Shown: one piece after another, positions 14,916 to 24,059 of the stretch | How positions within the stretch are numbered: position 1 is the first letter of the stretch | How the letters are laid out: each line of letters starts with the position of its first letter | The notes under the pieces: generated by a model | The model's database searches: none | Seen by the model: only the letters and a program-made list of their open reading frames with translations | What the model was told of the DNA's origin: nothing | Source: Paenibacillus rhizosphaerae | GTDB taxonomy: Bacteria > Bacillota > Bacilli > Paenibacillales > Paenibacillaceae | Length of the DNA stretch: 64,000 bases | NCBI RefSeq assembly: GCF_014192015.1 | Contig: NZ_JACHXJ010000001.1 | Span: 1,240,001 to 1,304,000 of the forward strand | Direction of reading: 5' to 3' | Position numbers and translations under genes: made by a program

Positions 14916-16601
14916 ATGGAAGGAAAAGCAAGAAAAGAAGAGGCCGTGGACTTTCTGACGAAAACCGTGATGGAGGATGTGGAGAACGCAACGTATTCAA
15001 GGCCGATCGCGACCCGGTTTCCGCCGGAGCCGAACGGCTATTTACACATCGGAAGCGCCTATGCAATTCACGTGAATGCAGCCATTGCCGAAGCATTCCA
15101 CGGGAAGATGAATCTGCGGTTTGATGATACGAATCCGCTGAAGGAAGACATGAAATACGTGGAGGCGATCCGGGAGGATGTCCGGTGGCTTGGGCTTGAC
15201 CTGCCGGTGTACTTTGGCTCGGATTATTCGGAAGAGATCTTCGAAGCGGCTTTGAAGCTTATCCGTAAAGGAAAGGCCTATGTCTGCGATTTGTCGGCAG
15301 AGGAAATGACGGAATACCGCGGTACGCTCACGGATCCTGGAAGAAACAGTCCTTATCGTGAGCGATCTGTGGAGGACAATCTGTCCCTGTTTCGTCAAAT
15401 GAAGGAAGGCCGGTTCCCGGACGGCGCCAAGGTGCTGCGGGCCAAAATCGACATGTCTTCGCCCAACATCAATTTGAGGGACCCGGCCTTGTACCGCATC
15501 ATCCACGCCGAGCATTACCGGACAGGAAGTGAGTGGTGTGTTTATCCGATGTATGATTTTGCCCATCCGATTCAGGATGCCATCGAGGGCATTACGCATT
15601 CGTTGTGCTCCGCGGAATTCAGGGATCACCGACCCTTGTACGAATGGGTGCTGCGCGAGCTGGAAGTGCCGGAACCCCCGAAGCAGCGGGAATTCGGACG
15701 CCTGAACGTTTCCGGAATGGTCACGAGCAAAAGGTACATCAGAGAGCTGGTCGAAGGCGGATTCGTCGACGGCTGGGATGATCCCCGCCTTCCGACCTTG
15801 AAGGGGCTGCGGCGCAGAGGCGTTACACCGGAAGGCCTCCGTAGGTTCATGCGGGAAGTGGGCATGCTGAGAGGGAGCAGCACGGTTGATGCCGCGATGC
15901 TCGACCACTTCATCCGCCAGGACTTAAAAGATAAGTCTGTCGCTGTTATGGCCGTGCTTGATCCGCTTAAAGTCGTCATCACGAATTATCCGAAGGATGA
16001 GGTGGAAATGCTGCATCTCATCCACAGCGATGCCGATCCGGCGCTTGGCGGCAGGGAGGTCCCTTTTTCCCGAGAATTGTATATCGAGCGGGAGGATTTT
16101 ATGGAGCATCCGGTACCAGGCTTTCATCGCCTGTTTGCGGGAAGCGAGGTTCGATTGAAGGGGGCGTACTATTTAAAATGCCATCATGCCGTCAAGCATC
16201 CGGAGACCGGTGAAGTGATAGAGCTGTACTGCACGTACGATCCCGAGACGAAAAGCGGGACCGGGTTCAGCGGCAGAAAGGTGAAGTCGACGATTCATTG
16301 GGTGTCCGCCGCTCACGGCATTCCCGCCGAGATCCGCTTGTACGGCAGTCTGCTGAAAGATGAAGCGGCCGTGGCGGAATCGGACAACGATTGGGCAGAG
16401 CTGGTATCACCCGATTCCCAAATCGTTTACAGGCAAGCTATAATGGAGCCATGGATGAAACATGCTTCGCCGGATGCCAAATACCAGTTTATCCGCCAAG
16501 GCTACTTCTGCCTGGATCACAAAGATCTGACCGGGCCGGTACCGGTGTTCAACCGGATCGTATCGCTCAAAGATGCGTGGAAGAGGGAAGCATCGCGTTG
16601 A
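14916..16601 (+). CDS. glnS: Glutaminyl-tRNA synthetase-like protein with variant signature motifs
   Basis: At 561 residues this aligns by eye along the whole length of bacterial GlnRS: FPPEPNGYLHIG at the start, RFDDTNP, CVYPMYDFAHPIQDAIEGITHSLC, GWDDPRLPTLKGLRRRG, and the C-terminal anticodon-binding beta-barrels (KVKSTIHWVSAAHGIPAEIRLY). Two class I signatures deviate. HIGH is HIGS (residues 44-47), and the KMSKS-type VMSKR is VTSKR (269-273). It may be a specialised or drug-tolerant paralogue of a standard GlnRS encoded elsewhere. The Gln-specific T-box argues that it is functional. The ATG at 14916 follows AGGAGGG; the longer ORF start lies in the terminator. Confidence 0.85.
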   Translation: MEGKARKEEAVDFLTKTVMEDVENATYSRPIATRFPPEPNGYLHIGSAYAIHVNAAIAEAFHGKMNLRFDDTNPLKEDMKYVEAIREDVRWLGLDLPVYFGSDYSEEIFEAALKLIRKGKAYVCDLSAEEMTEYRGTLTDPGRNSPYRERSVEDNLSLFRQMKEGRFPDGAKVLRAKIDMSSPNINLRDPALYRIIHAEHYRTGSEWCVYPMYDFAHPIQDAIEGITHSLCSAEFRDHRPLYEWVLRELEVPEPPKQREFGRLNVSGMVTSKRYIRELVEGGFVDGWDDPRLPTLKGLRRRGVTPEGLRRFMREVGMLRGSSTVDAAMLDHFIRQDLKDKSVAVMAVLDPLKVVITNYPKDEVEMLHLIHSDADPALGGREVPFSRELYIEREDFMEHPVPGFHRLFAGSEVRLKGAYYLKCHHAVKHPETGEVIELYCTYDPETKSGTGFSGRKVKSTIHWVSAAHGIPAEIRLYGSLLKDEAAVAESDNDWAELVSPDSQIVYRQAIMEPWMKHASPDAKYQFIRQGYFCLDHKDLTGPVPVFNRIVSLKDAWKREASR

Positions 16602-16723
16602 CCACGGCGGAGGTGGATGAGCGTTTGGATCCCTTAGCGAATGGTTTTACCATTTTAGGATGTCGGCATGCAGGCGTTAGAGAAATACGCTGTATTTTCA
16701 GCGGCTCAGGGAGGTCCATTACG

Positions 16724-17407
16724 ATGAAAATCCAACAGCTAACGATAAATACTCGGAATTTTGCGGAAATGAAGCAATTTTACGACGAGAAGCTCGGTCT
16801 TCCAGTGGCTGAAGAACAGCCGGACAGGGTCACCATTCAAGCCGGCGGCAGCCAGCTCATTCTTCAGAAGGCGGCAGCACCCGGCGAACAATCGATGTAC
16901 CATATTGCCTTTACGATTCCGACGAATCAGCTTGGCGCAGCAAAAAAATGGGCCGCTCAGCGTGGAATTAGGCTGTTCCGCGATCAGGACGGGGATCAAT
17001 TCCATTTCAAGAACTGGAATGCCGACGCCCTGTACTTTTACGATCCGGATGAGAATCTGATCGAATTCATTGCCCACCATTCCTTTGATAACGCCGAAGA
17101 CGAAGACTTCACAAGCAGCCAGCTGCTGCGGATCAGTGAAATCGGGCTCCCCGTTGATGATGTGGGCGCTGCGGTGGAACGGATTCAAACGACGCTGGGA
17201 CTGTCCATGTGGAGCGGCGACGGCCGGCAATTTGCGGCGATGGGCGACGCTGAAGGCTTGTTGATCGTGGTGGACCGCGATCGGCCTTGGTTTCCGGACG
17301 GGCGAGCGCCGATGGTAAGCGGGGCACGGATTGTCATTCAGGGGCAAGCAACCGAGAAACTTTTGCTGCAGGCAGACCAGTACGACATTCAGTCTCAGCA
17401 TAAATAA
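16724..17407 (+). CDS. VOC-family (glyoxalase/bleomycin-resistance/dioxygenase fold) protein
   Basis: This is a 227-residue protein made of tandem beta-alpha-beta-beta-beta modules. LTINTRNFAEMKQFYDEKLGLPV opens the first. ALYFYDPDENLIEFIAHH is the classic end of a VOC domain and carries the metal-binding Glu. A second, more divergent module begins at ISEIGLPVDDVGAAVERIQTTLGL. Members include glyoxalases, ring-cleaving dioxygenases and antibiotic-binding proteins. The ATG at 16724 has AGGGAGGT at 16708-16715. It follows the GlnRS gene by 122 bases with no terminator seen between, so read-through is possible. Confidence 0.82.
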   Translation: MKIQQLTINTRNFAEMKQFYDEKLGLPVAEEQPDRVTIQAGGSQLILQKAAAPGEQSMYHIAFTIPTNQLGAAKKWAAQRGIRLFRDQDGDQFHFKNWNADALYFYDPDENLIEFIAHHSFDNAEDEDFTSSQLLRISEIGLPVDDVGAAVERIQTTLGLSMWSGDGRQFAAMGDAEGLLIVVDRDRPWFPDGRAPMVSGARIVIQGQATEKLLLQADQYDIQSQHK

Positions 17408-17456
17408 ACCGCTGGCGTTCGTTCCACATCAGTACTGAAGTTCCGGGACATCGCGA

Positions 17457-17462
17457 TATAAT
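17457..17462 (+). promoter_or_regulatory. -10 element before the lacI-type gene
   Basis: A consensus TATAAT is present. No good -35 lies 16-18 bases upstream, so the promoter may be weak or activator-dependent. Confidence 0.35.
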
Positions 17463-17503
17463 AAGGAACCATTCGAAATGAAAAAGTCAGAAGGCAGGGA
17501 GTT

Positions 17504-18457
17504 ATGGCCAACATTCACGAAATCGCCAGACGAGCCGGTGTTTCGGTGTCAACGGTGTCCCGGGTTCTCAACCAGCATCCATATGTTTCCCATGAGAAAA
17601 GAGCTGCCGTCCAGAGAGCCATCGACGAACTGGATTACACGCCAAACCGCAATGCAGTCGATTTGATCCGTGGCCGGACCCGCAACATCGGCGTGATTAT
17701 CCCGTACAACAACAATCCGGCTTTCGACCGGATGCTAAGCGGCGTATTGAACAGATCGGTAGAGGAAGATTACACCGTGACCGTGCTTCCAACCCGGTAT
17801 GATCCGGAGAAAGAGCTGGAGTATTTGACCATGCTGAAGAATAAACTGCTCGACGGCATTATCATCACGTCACGTGCCAACGATTGGTCGTCCATTGTCC
17901 CTTTTGCGGGATATGGTCGCATCGTAGCTTGCGAGTATACGGAACTCGAGGAAATCGGCTGCGCCTACATTGACCGGTATGCCGCGACGCTGGAGGTGTT
18001 CTCCTTCCTAAAAAACAATGGCCACACCGATGTTGCGTTCACGACGGCAAGAGGGGAAGCAAGCGTCAGCACCCACCTGACGATGCAGGCTTACCGGGAC
18101 GTTTTTGGGGAAATACCGCCAGGCCGATGTATGGACGGCTGCACCACATTGAAGGATGGGATGGATGCAGCCTGTCAGTTTCTCGGCGGAAAAGACCGTC
18201 CGACCGCCGTGTATGCCAACGGGGACGAAGTGGCGGCCGGGATTCACCAATATGTTCTCTCTGCCGGACTGCGTATACCGGATGATATCGCCATCGTCGG
18301 ACAGGAAAATCAGCCGATTGGCCAAGTCCTTCAGCTTACCACGGTAGACCATCAGCTCTTCCGGGTAGGAGAGGAGGCTTTTGGGCTCGTGACCCGTGGA
18401 TCCAGGGAAAAAGTGCAGATCCCGTACCGGATCATTTACCGCTCTTCTTCCGGATAA
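17504..18457 (+). CDS. LacI/GalR-family transcriptional regulator
   Basis: This is a 317-residue regulator. The N-terminal HTH (NIHEIARRAGVSVSTVSRVLNQHPYVS) and hinge (IDELDYTPNRNAVDLIRGRTRNIGVIIP) are canonical. The rest is a periplasmic-binding-protein-like sugar domain ending with VDHQLFRVGEEAF. A GGGAG precedes the ATG. It is not next to an obvious sugar operon in the same orientation, so its target may be itself or a distant locus. A terminator closes the unit. Confidence 0.87.
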   Translation: MANIHEIARRAGVSVSTVSRVLNQHPYVSHEKRAAVQRAIDELDYTPNRNAVDLIRGRTRNIGVIIPYNNNPAFDRMLSGVLNRSVEEDYTVTVLPTRYDPEKELEYLTMLKNKLLDGIIITSRANDWSSIVPFAGYGRIVACEYTELEEIGCAYIDRYAATLEVFSFLKNNGHTDVAFTTARGEASVSTHLTMQAYRDVFGEIPPGRCMDGCTTLKDGMDAACQFLGGKDRPTAVYANGDEVAAGIHQYVLSAGLRIPDDIAIVGQENQPIGQVLQLTTVDHQLFRVGEEAFGLVTRGSREKVQIPYRIIYRSSSG

Positions 18458-18467
18458 ACCCAACAAA

Positions 18468-18512
18468 AAAGACCCGAAGGAGAACATCAACGTTACTCCA
18501 ACGGGTCTTTAT
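18468..18512. terminator. Terminator after the lacI-type gene
   Basis: AAAGACCCG pairs with CGGGTCTTT around an inner GGAG/CTCC stem. It has A-run and T-rich tails. Confidence 0.8.
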
Positions 18513-18552
18513 TATGTAATTCCATCCAAAAGACAAAATTCTATGAAACATA

Positions 18553-18581
18553 TTGAAATGTAAGTACGTATATGATATTAT
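18553..18581 (+). promoter_or_regulatory. Candidate promoter of the sigma factor gene
   Basis: TTGAAA (18553-18558), 17 bases, then TATTAT (18576-18581). The AT-rich leader to the start codon at 18719 is about 130 bases and shows no other conserved element. Confidence 0.5.
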
Positions 18582-18718
18582 AATGTGTACTCCAAAAATT
18601 ATTACATCATTATGTTTTATCGTATCACAGCCATTAGTGATTGTCAATATTTTTTAGACCTCAGAAAGCCGTATCAAGCGATACAGAGAGATTATTTTCA
18701 GGGGGAGGAACGTACAGG

Positions 18719-19654
18719 ATGATGGAAGAACGTGAACGCGATGAAGTGATGAGAAATCAAGCCGAGTCGAATGAACAGGAGCAAGATCAGCCCTACGCTG
18801 ACGTCGAGCTGCTGCCGACGGGCATGAAGAACGATGATTCTGTGCGTATGTACTTGAAGGGAATTGGCCGTGTCGGCCTGCTGAGCACGGAAGAAGAAAT
18901 CAAACTGGCCAAGCGCGTTGCCGAAGGGGACGAGGAAGCCAAGAAAATTATGGTTGAGGCGAACCTGCGCCTGGTTGTCAGCATTGCCCGGAGATATGCG
19001 GGCCGCGGCATGCAGCTGTTGGATCTGATCCAGGAAGGCAATATGGGGCTCATCAAAGCCGTAGATAAATTCGATTACACGAAAGGCTTTAAATTCAGCA
19101 CCTATGCCACATGGTGGATCAGACAGGCAATTACACGGGCCATTGCCGATCAGGGAAGAACGATCCGGATCCCGGTCCATATGATCGAAACGATTAACAA
19201 GCTGGCCCGTATATCGCGGCAGCTGGTTCAAGAGCTGGGACGCGAGCCTGAAGTTGAGGAAATCGCCGCGGCGATGGAGCTCAGCGTAGAGAAGGTTCGT
19301 GAAATTATGAAAATTTCGCAGGATCCGGTTTCGCTTGAAACGCCGATCGGGGACGAGCATGATTCCAAGCTGGGTGACTTTATTGAGGATCATGACGCCC
19401 CCGCGCCGGTTGACTCTGCGGCGTTCACCTTCCTGAAGGAGCAGCTGGGCGATGTGCTCGACACGCTCACAGAGCGGGAAGAGAACGTGCTCCGTCTGCG
19501 CTTTGGCCTTGAAGACGGCCGAACGCGCACGCTGGAAGAGGTCGGCAAAGTATTCGGCGTCACCCGTGAGCGCATCCGCCAGATTGAGGCGAAAGCGCTG
19601 CGGAAGCTGAGACACCCAAGCCGGAGCAAACGATTAAAGGATTATATCGAATAA
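18719..19654 (+). CDS. RNA polymerase sigma-70 factor, SigA/RpoD-like paralogue lacking region 1.1
   Basis: This 311-residue protein has region 1.2 ([19 protein letters not shown], from ~38), region 2 with the RpoD box ([23 protein letters not shown]) and the -10-reading [21 protein letters not shown], region 3, and a full region 4 ending [39 protein letters not shown]. These are nearly identical to housekeeping SigA, so promoter choice should be similar. A housekeeping SigA is ~370 residues with an acidic region 1.1; here only ~37 acidic, disordered residues precede region 1.2. No dnaG neighbour is present, unlike the usual sigA locus. The ATG at 18719 follows GGGGGAGGA. Confidence 0.88.
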   Translation: MMEERERDEVMRNQAESNEQEQDQPYADVELLPTGMKNDDSVRMYLKGIGRVGLLSTEEEIKLAKRVAEGDEEAKKIMVEANLRLVVSIARRYAGRGMQLLDLIQEGNMGLIKAVDKFDYTKGFKFSTYATWWIRQAITRAIADQGRTIRIPVHMIETINKLARISRQLVQELGREPEVEEIAAAMELSVEKVREIMKISQDPVSLETPIGDEHDSKLGDFIEDHDAPAPVDSAAFTFLKEQLGDVLDTLTEREENVLRLRFGLEDGRTRTLEEVGKVFGVTRERIRQIEAKALRKLRHPSRSKRLKDYIE

Positions 19655-19699
19655 AAGATCGTGTCTTGATCATTTCATATGTCATCATATCGATTATAA

Positions 19700-19733
19700 A
19701 GCTGTCTGCAGGTCAAAACTGCAGGCAGCTTTT
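19700..19733 (+). terminator. Terminator of the sigma factor gene
   Basis: AGCTGTCTGCAG pairs with CTGCAGGCAGCT (one G-T pair) and is followed by TTTT. Confidence 0.78.
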
Positions 19734-19811
19734 CTCGTTGTCCCTGGCGTGAAGGTCTGAAAACGTTCGGCGCTGGTTACACTGATTTTCATAGAAGGAG
19801 GTTGAAAGATT

Positions 19812-20384
19812 GTGATCATCAGTATATTAATCGTGACCAATGTCTGCTGGCTGCTGCTCTATCTCCGCCAGAAAGGGATGTTGATGCATTATAGATCCAG
19901 TGCGATCGATACGCTGACAACCCATGACGAGATGAAAGAGACGCTAAAAATCGGCTTATATCATCGATATAAAAAGGAACAGGGTGAAGACAAGGACGAC
20001 GGGTCCTTGGAGTTTGAAGCATTTGTCGCTGAAATGATGGAAGCGGTAAGGGGAGGACGGACCTATGTCACCCGTGCATCACGCAATTACGGAATCGATA
20101 TCGAGGAGCATACCGATCATGGCTTGTACCTGGGGCTGGCCGTCTGTGCCGACGACCGGAATCCGGTGGATTACGGCCCCATTGCCGTGGTCCATTCCCA
20201 GATGGTGAAGCGCGGTGCCGTCGGCGGGTATGTGGCGACGACCGGGGAATTCACAGCCGGTGCTTACCAGTATGCCGATGAACTGAACATCGAGCTGTAC
20301 AATGGGGACCGATTGGTGGAGCTGTGGGTGGGGAGCGAAGAGAGCGAGGAAGAAGAGCTTACGGAGCTCAGCCCGGCGACATAA
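19812..20384 (+). CDS. Membrane-anchored Mrr-like (restriction endonuclease fold) protein, probably catalytically degenerate
   Basis: This is a 190-residue protein. Residues 1-20 form one hydrophobic anchor. From ~67 there is an Mrr_cat-like fold: FEAFVAEMMEAVRGG, YGIDI (94-97, with the conserved Asp), and a late GGYVATTGEFTAGAYQYADELNIELYNGDRLVEL, which matches the end of that domain well. The position where active members carry the QxK or ExK catalytic pair reads YLGLAVCA (106-113), so the lysine is missing. An acidic tail follows. It may be a structural or sensing derivative of the nuclease fold. The GTG at 19812 has AAGGAGG nine bases upstream; no methylase is nearby. Confidence 0.65.
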   Translation: MIISILIVTNVCWLLLYLRQKGMLMHYRSSAIDTLTTHDEMKETLKIGLYHRYKKEQGEDKDDGSLEFEAFVAEMMEAVRGGRTYVTRASRNYGIDIEEHTDHGLYLGLAVCADDRNPVDYGPIAVVHSQMVKRGAVGGYVATTGEFTAGAYQYADELNIELYNGDRLVELWVGSEESEEEELTELSPAT

Positions 20385-20431
20385 TAATGCTTTGACCCGA
20401 CTGCAAGGAACAGCCGCATGGTGTTTTTGAC

Positions 20432-20459
20432 AAGACCGCCTAGCCCAGGTGGTCTTTTT
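20432..20459 (+). terminator. Terminator of the Mrr-like gene, overlapping the end of the convergent yesN-like gene
   Basis: AGACCGCCT and AGGTGGTCT pair around AGCCC, followed by five T on the plus strand. The stop codon of the minus-strand gene (20440-20442) lies within the stem. Confidence 0.75.
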
Positions 20460-22044
20460 GCTGCCTGTGCCGAAATTCGTAAGGAGTACAGCCGCATTCC
20501 TGCTTGAACAGCCTGGAAAAGTACGAGTCGTTCGCGTAGCCAACTTTCCCGGCGATCATGTGAACAGGCATTTGCGATGTAGCAAGCCAATGCTTTGCCA
20601 TCTGAATGCGGGTTTCGATAATGTAGTTGCCTAATGGCACACCCGTTTCCTTTTTAAATAAACGCGCCAAATAATCCGGGTTGAGATAGACGGTTTCGGC
20701 GAGGCTGTTACGCGTCAGATCATCCCCGATGTGCTTGCTGATATACAGTTTAATTTCCTCCACGACCGAGTTGGGCTTTTCCGCAAACGTCCGGTACGCC
20801 AGTGCGGTATCTACCAGATAGGCGATATACTGCTCCATATCTTCGATCGATTGGAGCGACTGCAGAAATAATTGATCGTTGGTACTCCCGGAATACAGCT
20901 TATGGGCCTGGATTTCCCGCTGCTTCAGAAAAGAGTATATCATCTGCATCAGATCAAGCCGGAGCTGCCGCAGTGCGGACACGTTCAGCGCCTGGCGCCC
21001 GGTCAGTTCATGCAGATACCGGTTTATCTCCGCGCAAAATGCGGATGCATCCCCATCACTCAGCAGGGTTTCCAGCAGCTCCAGGTTGGGCGGGACATAG
21101 GCCGCCTTGTCAACCGGCCGGTGATCGATACGGAAGACTTGATTGCGGCTGTTGATCGTTTCCTCATTGTGATGAATCAGCTGTCTGATCATGGTGTGCA
21201 CCGCTGCCAAGCTGGCAGTGAGCCCCAAATGACAGCATACATCGCACTTCAGGAACCGGTTGGCTTTGGGGATGAGGGAGGCGCAAGTATCTACGACCTG
21301 ATCAGTAGAAGGCTCAGCGCTCCATTGTAAAATGACGATCCAGTGGTTCTCCGTAGTTTCCAGCATCGTTTCGATCTTGTACAGGGGACTCCGCAGCAGC
21401 TCGTTCAGCACGTTGAGCAGGGCGTAATCAAATAGATCCTTGTCGTCCTTGCCCAGGCTCCCGTCGTGAGGAAATACTTTGATAAGCAGGGGCAAAAACC
21501 GGTCAGACAGCTGGTAAGACAAATGCTGCTCATCCATAACGTGCTGAATGGCCTGAGGGTCCGAGGGAAAGCTTTTGCCCGTGATCAGTTTGCGCCAGAA
21601 CAGCTCCAATAGGCGATTCTGGTTTTTTTTCCACAGCTGTCCCTCGCGCGCAGCCTCCTCGATCGACCGTTCCTCGCTCGCTTTGTTGGCCGCCTTGCGG
21701 ATAATCAGGGCTAATTTATCAAACTCGATCGGTTTGAGGAAATAATCGAAGCTCTGCAGTTCGATCGCTTTCTGGGCGTAGTTGAAATCCGCGTAATTCG
21801 TCAGGAAGATCGCCTGCACCCGGTAGCGCTCCTCCCGGATCCAGGCCAGCAGTTCCAGCCCGCTGCCCTGCGGCATTTCGATATCGCAAATGAGAATGTC
21901 CACAGCGTGCCGCTGCAAAATTTCCTTCGCCTGGGACACGTTATAAGCGGTGTAAATTTGCTTGATGGAGAGTGCTTCCCAGTCGATTTTGCTTTCGAGC
22001 GCCGTTACGACAAAATAATCGTCATCCACCAGTAATACGTTCAT
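20440..22044 (-). CDS. YesN-type response regulator (REC + AraC HTH)
   Basis: This is a 534-residue protein. The receiver domain spans ~1-120, with acidic pocket DDD at 7-9, phospho-acceptor Asp54 (LICDIEMPQ) and Lys in FLKPIEFDKL. A long linker follows, and the C terminus is an AraC double HTH (LNPDYLARLFKKETGVPLGNYI, GYANDSYFSRLFKQECGCTPYEFR). It is paired with the YesM-like kinase upstream: 14 bases separate the genes, and AAGGAGGA precedes the ATG at 22044. The pair sits divergent from an ABC carbohydrate importer, which it probably activates. Confidence 0.9.
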   Translation of the reverse strand: MNVLLVDDDYFVVTALESKIDWEALSIKQIYTAYNVSQAKEILQRHAVDILICDIEMPQGSGLELLAWIREERYRVQAIFLTNYADFNYAQKAIELQSFDYFLKPIEFDKLALIIRKAANKASEERSIEEAAREGQLWKKNQNRLLELFWRKLITGKSFPSDPQAIQHVMDEQHLSYQLSDRFLPLLIKVFPHDGSLGKDDKDLFDYALLNVLNELLRSPLYKIETMLETTENHWIVILQWSAEPSTDQVVDTCASLIPKANRFLKCDVCCHLGLTASLAAVHTMIRQLIHHNEETINSRNQVFRIDHRPVDKAAYVPPNLELLETLLSDGDASAFCAEINRYLHELTGRQALNVSALRQLRLDLMQMIYSFLKQREIQAHKLYSGSTNDQLFLQSLQSIEDMEQYIAYLVDTALAYRTFAEKPNSVVEEIKLYISKHIGDDLTRNSLAETVYLNPDYLARLFKKETGVPLGNYIIETRIQMAKHWLATSQMPVHMIAGKVGYANDSYFSRLFKQECGCTPYEFRHRQQKDHLG

Positions 22045-22058
22045 GCGATTCCTCCTTA

Positions 22059-23783
22059 TCAATGGCTTCCCGGCGGCAATACGGGGATGGTGATGGTTAC
22101 TTCCGCTCCGCCACCCTCGCGGTTGGAGAAGGAGACGTCTGCTTGACCCTTGTAGAGCAGCGCAAGGCGCTGTATCGTGTTCGTAATACCGATCCGGTTG
22201 CCGTTCTCCGCGTGCAGCGGGCCACCATGAATGAGCTGTTCCAAAATGTCCGGAGGAAAACCCGGACCCGAATCGGAGATCGTGATCCTGGCTAGATCCC
22301 CCTGCATTTCCCGGCTGACCGATAACGTAATGCTCGCCTCGGTGACGCGCGATACGGCATATTTTACGGCATTTTCAATGAAGGTCTGCAGCACGAGCGG
22401 CGGAATACGGATTTCTCCGGTTTCTGCATCTTGGGAAATATGATAGGCGAAGGCGTTCCTGTACCGGTGACGCTGGATGTCGAGGTAAATGCGGACATGT
22501 TCGATTTCATCCTGCAGCCGCACGAAATTTTGCCCGTTCTGAAAGATGTAGCGGAAGTATTGGGTTGTAGACATGGCCATCCGCTCGATCTCACCATACA
22601 TTTGCATTTGGGCCATGCTGTACATGCTCGTCAGACAGTTGAGAAAAAAGTGCGGGTTGATCTGCAGTTTCATGTAGTCCAGTTGGATCCGCTGCTTTTC
22701 CAGCTCCTGCTCATACATATCGATTTTGAACCTGCGGATTTGTCCGATCAAATCCTTGAACTGCTGGCTGGCCTGCTCCAGTTCGATAATCTTGCTGTTT
22801 TTAAAATCCAATGCGGCGCTTTCCTCGTTCCACCGGGCGAGCGTATCCGAGAAGCTTTGGATCGGCCGCAGCACCCGTTTGTTGAAGTAGAGCATGACGA
22901 TACAAAGAACGATAGCGATCATCAGCGCCAGCAGAATGATCACCAACTGAGCGATCATAATTTTCTCGAACGTACCGTATTTGGCGATCATTTGAACGCT
23001 GAAGGAAGCGTCGGAGAACCGGCTGGTCACGGCCGCCCGGGACTGGGCAAGGCCGAAGGGGGAAGGCTTGGCGGCATCCAGCGCCTGCGTCTCGTCCACG
23101 CGGATCGGTGTGGAAATATTTTTCCCCTGTTCATCAACGAGTGAGACGGTGCCGTTCTTCCCCATGTCGATGCTCTGCAGCGGGCGGATCAGTTCGTCTG
23201 CAGAGATGAGGCAGATCAAATATCGGTCATGATAAGGGACGATATTGAGAATATAATACTGGTTCCGGACAAGGATCGGCGTCCAGTGGGAATAAAACTT
23301 GTCGTATACATTTTTGTCCTCGGCGTAGGAAATGATCTGCCGCTTCAGTTCCAAGTAATCGGGATACCCGATGCTTAACGGAGCGCAGTTCAGGAAAAAG
23401 TCTTTGTTCTTCAGATAGATGAAAAAATGATACGCCTGGCCGTAGTTTTTCTGCAGCTCGGTAAAGCGCTGATGAAGCTGGGTGTTGGACTTTAGAAATT
23501 CGGCCGAACCGGAAGCGTTCTCATCCATCGTCTCGATGATTTGGTCATTGGCCAGCGACCAGCCCATGTAGTGATTGATGTAGGCGAAATCATGGTTGAT
23601 CCGGTTGATGTACAAGTCCGCTGTATCCCGCAGGCTCCGGCCGGATTGCTGCTTGACGATGGAGATTGATGCGTAGCTGATCATAAAATCAAGGACCAGC
23701 GCCGTAAATAAAATGATAATCAGCATGTTGACGTAATGTTTGACCGGATAAGGTTTGCCGGTACGGTGGATGATTAGCCGCAT
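22059..23783 (-). CDS. YesM-type sensor histidine kinase
   Basis: This is a 574-residue membrane kinase. One N-terminal membrane helix (~20-40), an extracellular sensing region of ~240 residues, a second helix (~275-300) and a HAMP linker precede the His_kinase domain. Its phospho-acceptor is His378 in INPHFFLNCLTSMY. The HATPase_c part shows ENAVKYAVS, DSGPGFPP and GITNTIQRL. It would sense an extracellular carbohydrate and phosphorylate the YesN-like protein encoded just downstream. The nearest AGGAGG is about 20 bases before the ATG at 23783, further than normal, so translation may be weak. Confidence 0.88.
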   Translation of the reverse strand: MRLIIHRTGKPYPVKHYVNMLIIILFTALVLDFMISYASISIVKQQSGRSLRDTADLYINRINHDFAYINHYMGWSLANDQIIETMDENASGSAEFLKSNTQLHQRFTELQKNYGQAYHFFIYLKNKDFFLNCAPLSIGYPDYLELKRQIISYAEDKNVYDKFYSHWTPILVRNQYYILNIVPYHDRYLICLISADELIRPLQSIDMGKNGTVSLVDEQGKNISTPIRVDETQALDAAKPSPFGLAQSRAAVTSRFSDASFSVQMIAKYGTFEKIMIAQLVIILLALMIAIVLCIVMLYFNKRVLRPIQSFSDTLARWNEESAALDFKNSKIIELEQASQQFKDLIGQIRRFKIDMYEQELEKQRIQLDYMKLQINPHFFLNCLTSMYSMAQMQMYGEIERMAMSTTQYFRYIFQNGQNFVRLQDEIEHVRIYLDIQRHRYRNAFAYHISQDAETGEIRIPPLVLQTFIENAVKYAVSRVTEASITLSVSREMQGDLARITISDSGPGFPPDILEQLIHGGPLHAENGNRIGITNTIQRLALLYKGQADVSFSNREGGGAEVTITIPVLPPGSH

Positions 23784-24059
23784 GGAAGTTCTGTTCTGAC
23801 GCCTCCTCCTATGATGAATGCGCTTTATTCTTCATTATATATAACCCCGGACCGTAACAAAACGCGAAATGCTCCGGATCCGCTCCAAAAGTCCGGAAAG
23901 TGACATCCTTACGTCCGGATCGGACGGTTGGCGCGGCTGCGCGGACAGGGATTACTGCACCCTGGGGTCCGGATAACGGCGGCAAGAGGTCCGATAAAGA
24001 CCTTCAAGTGCATCTATAATGAGTTTGTTCCGAAAGAAAGGAGAGAGGGGGGACCTGCG
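23784..24059. promoter_or_regulatory. Divergent control region between yesM-like kinase and ABC permease genes
   Basis: A plus-strand TATAAT lies at 24015-24020 and a minus-strand TATAAT near 23835. Neither has a good -35, as expected for promoters activated by an AraC-type response regulator. No gene is seen. Confidence 0.4.

Noticed and set aside
19812..20384. Active type IV restriction enzyme
   Set aside because: The Mrr-like domain lacks the QxK/ExK lysine and carries a membrane anchor, so an active nuclease is not claimed.
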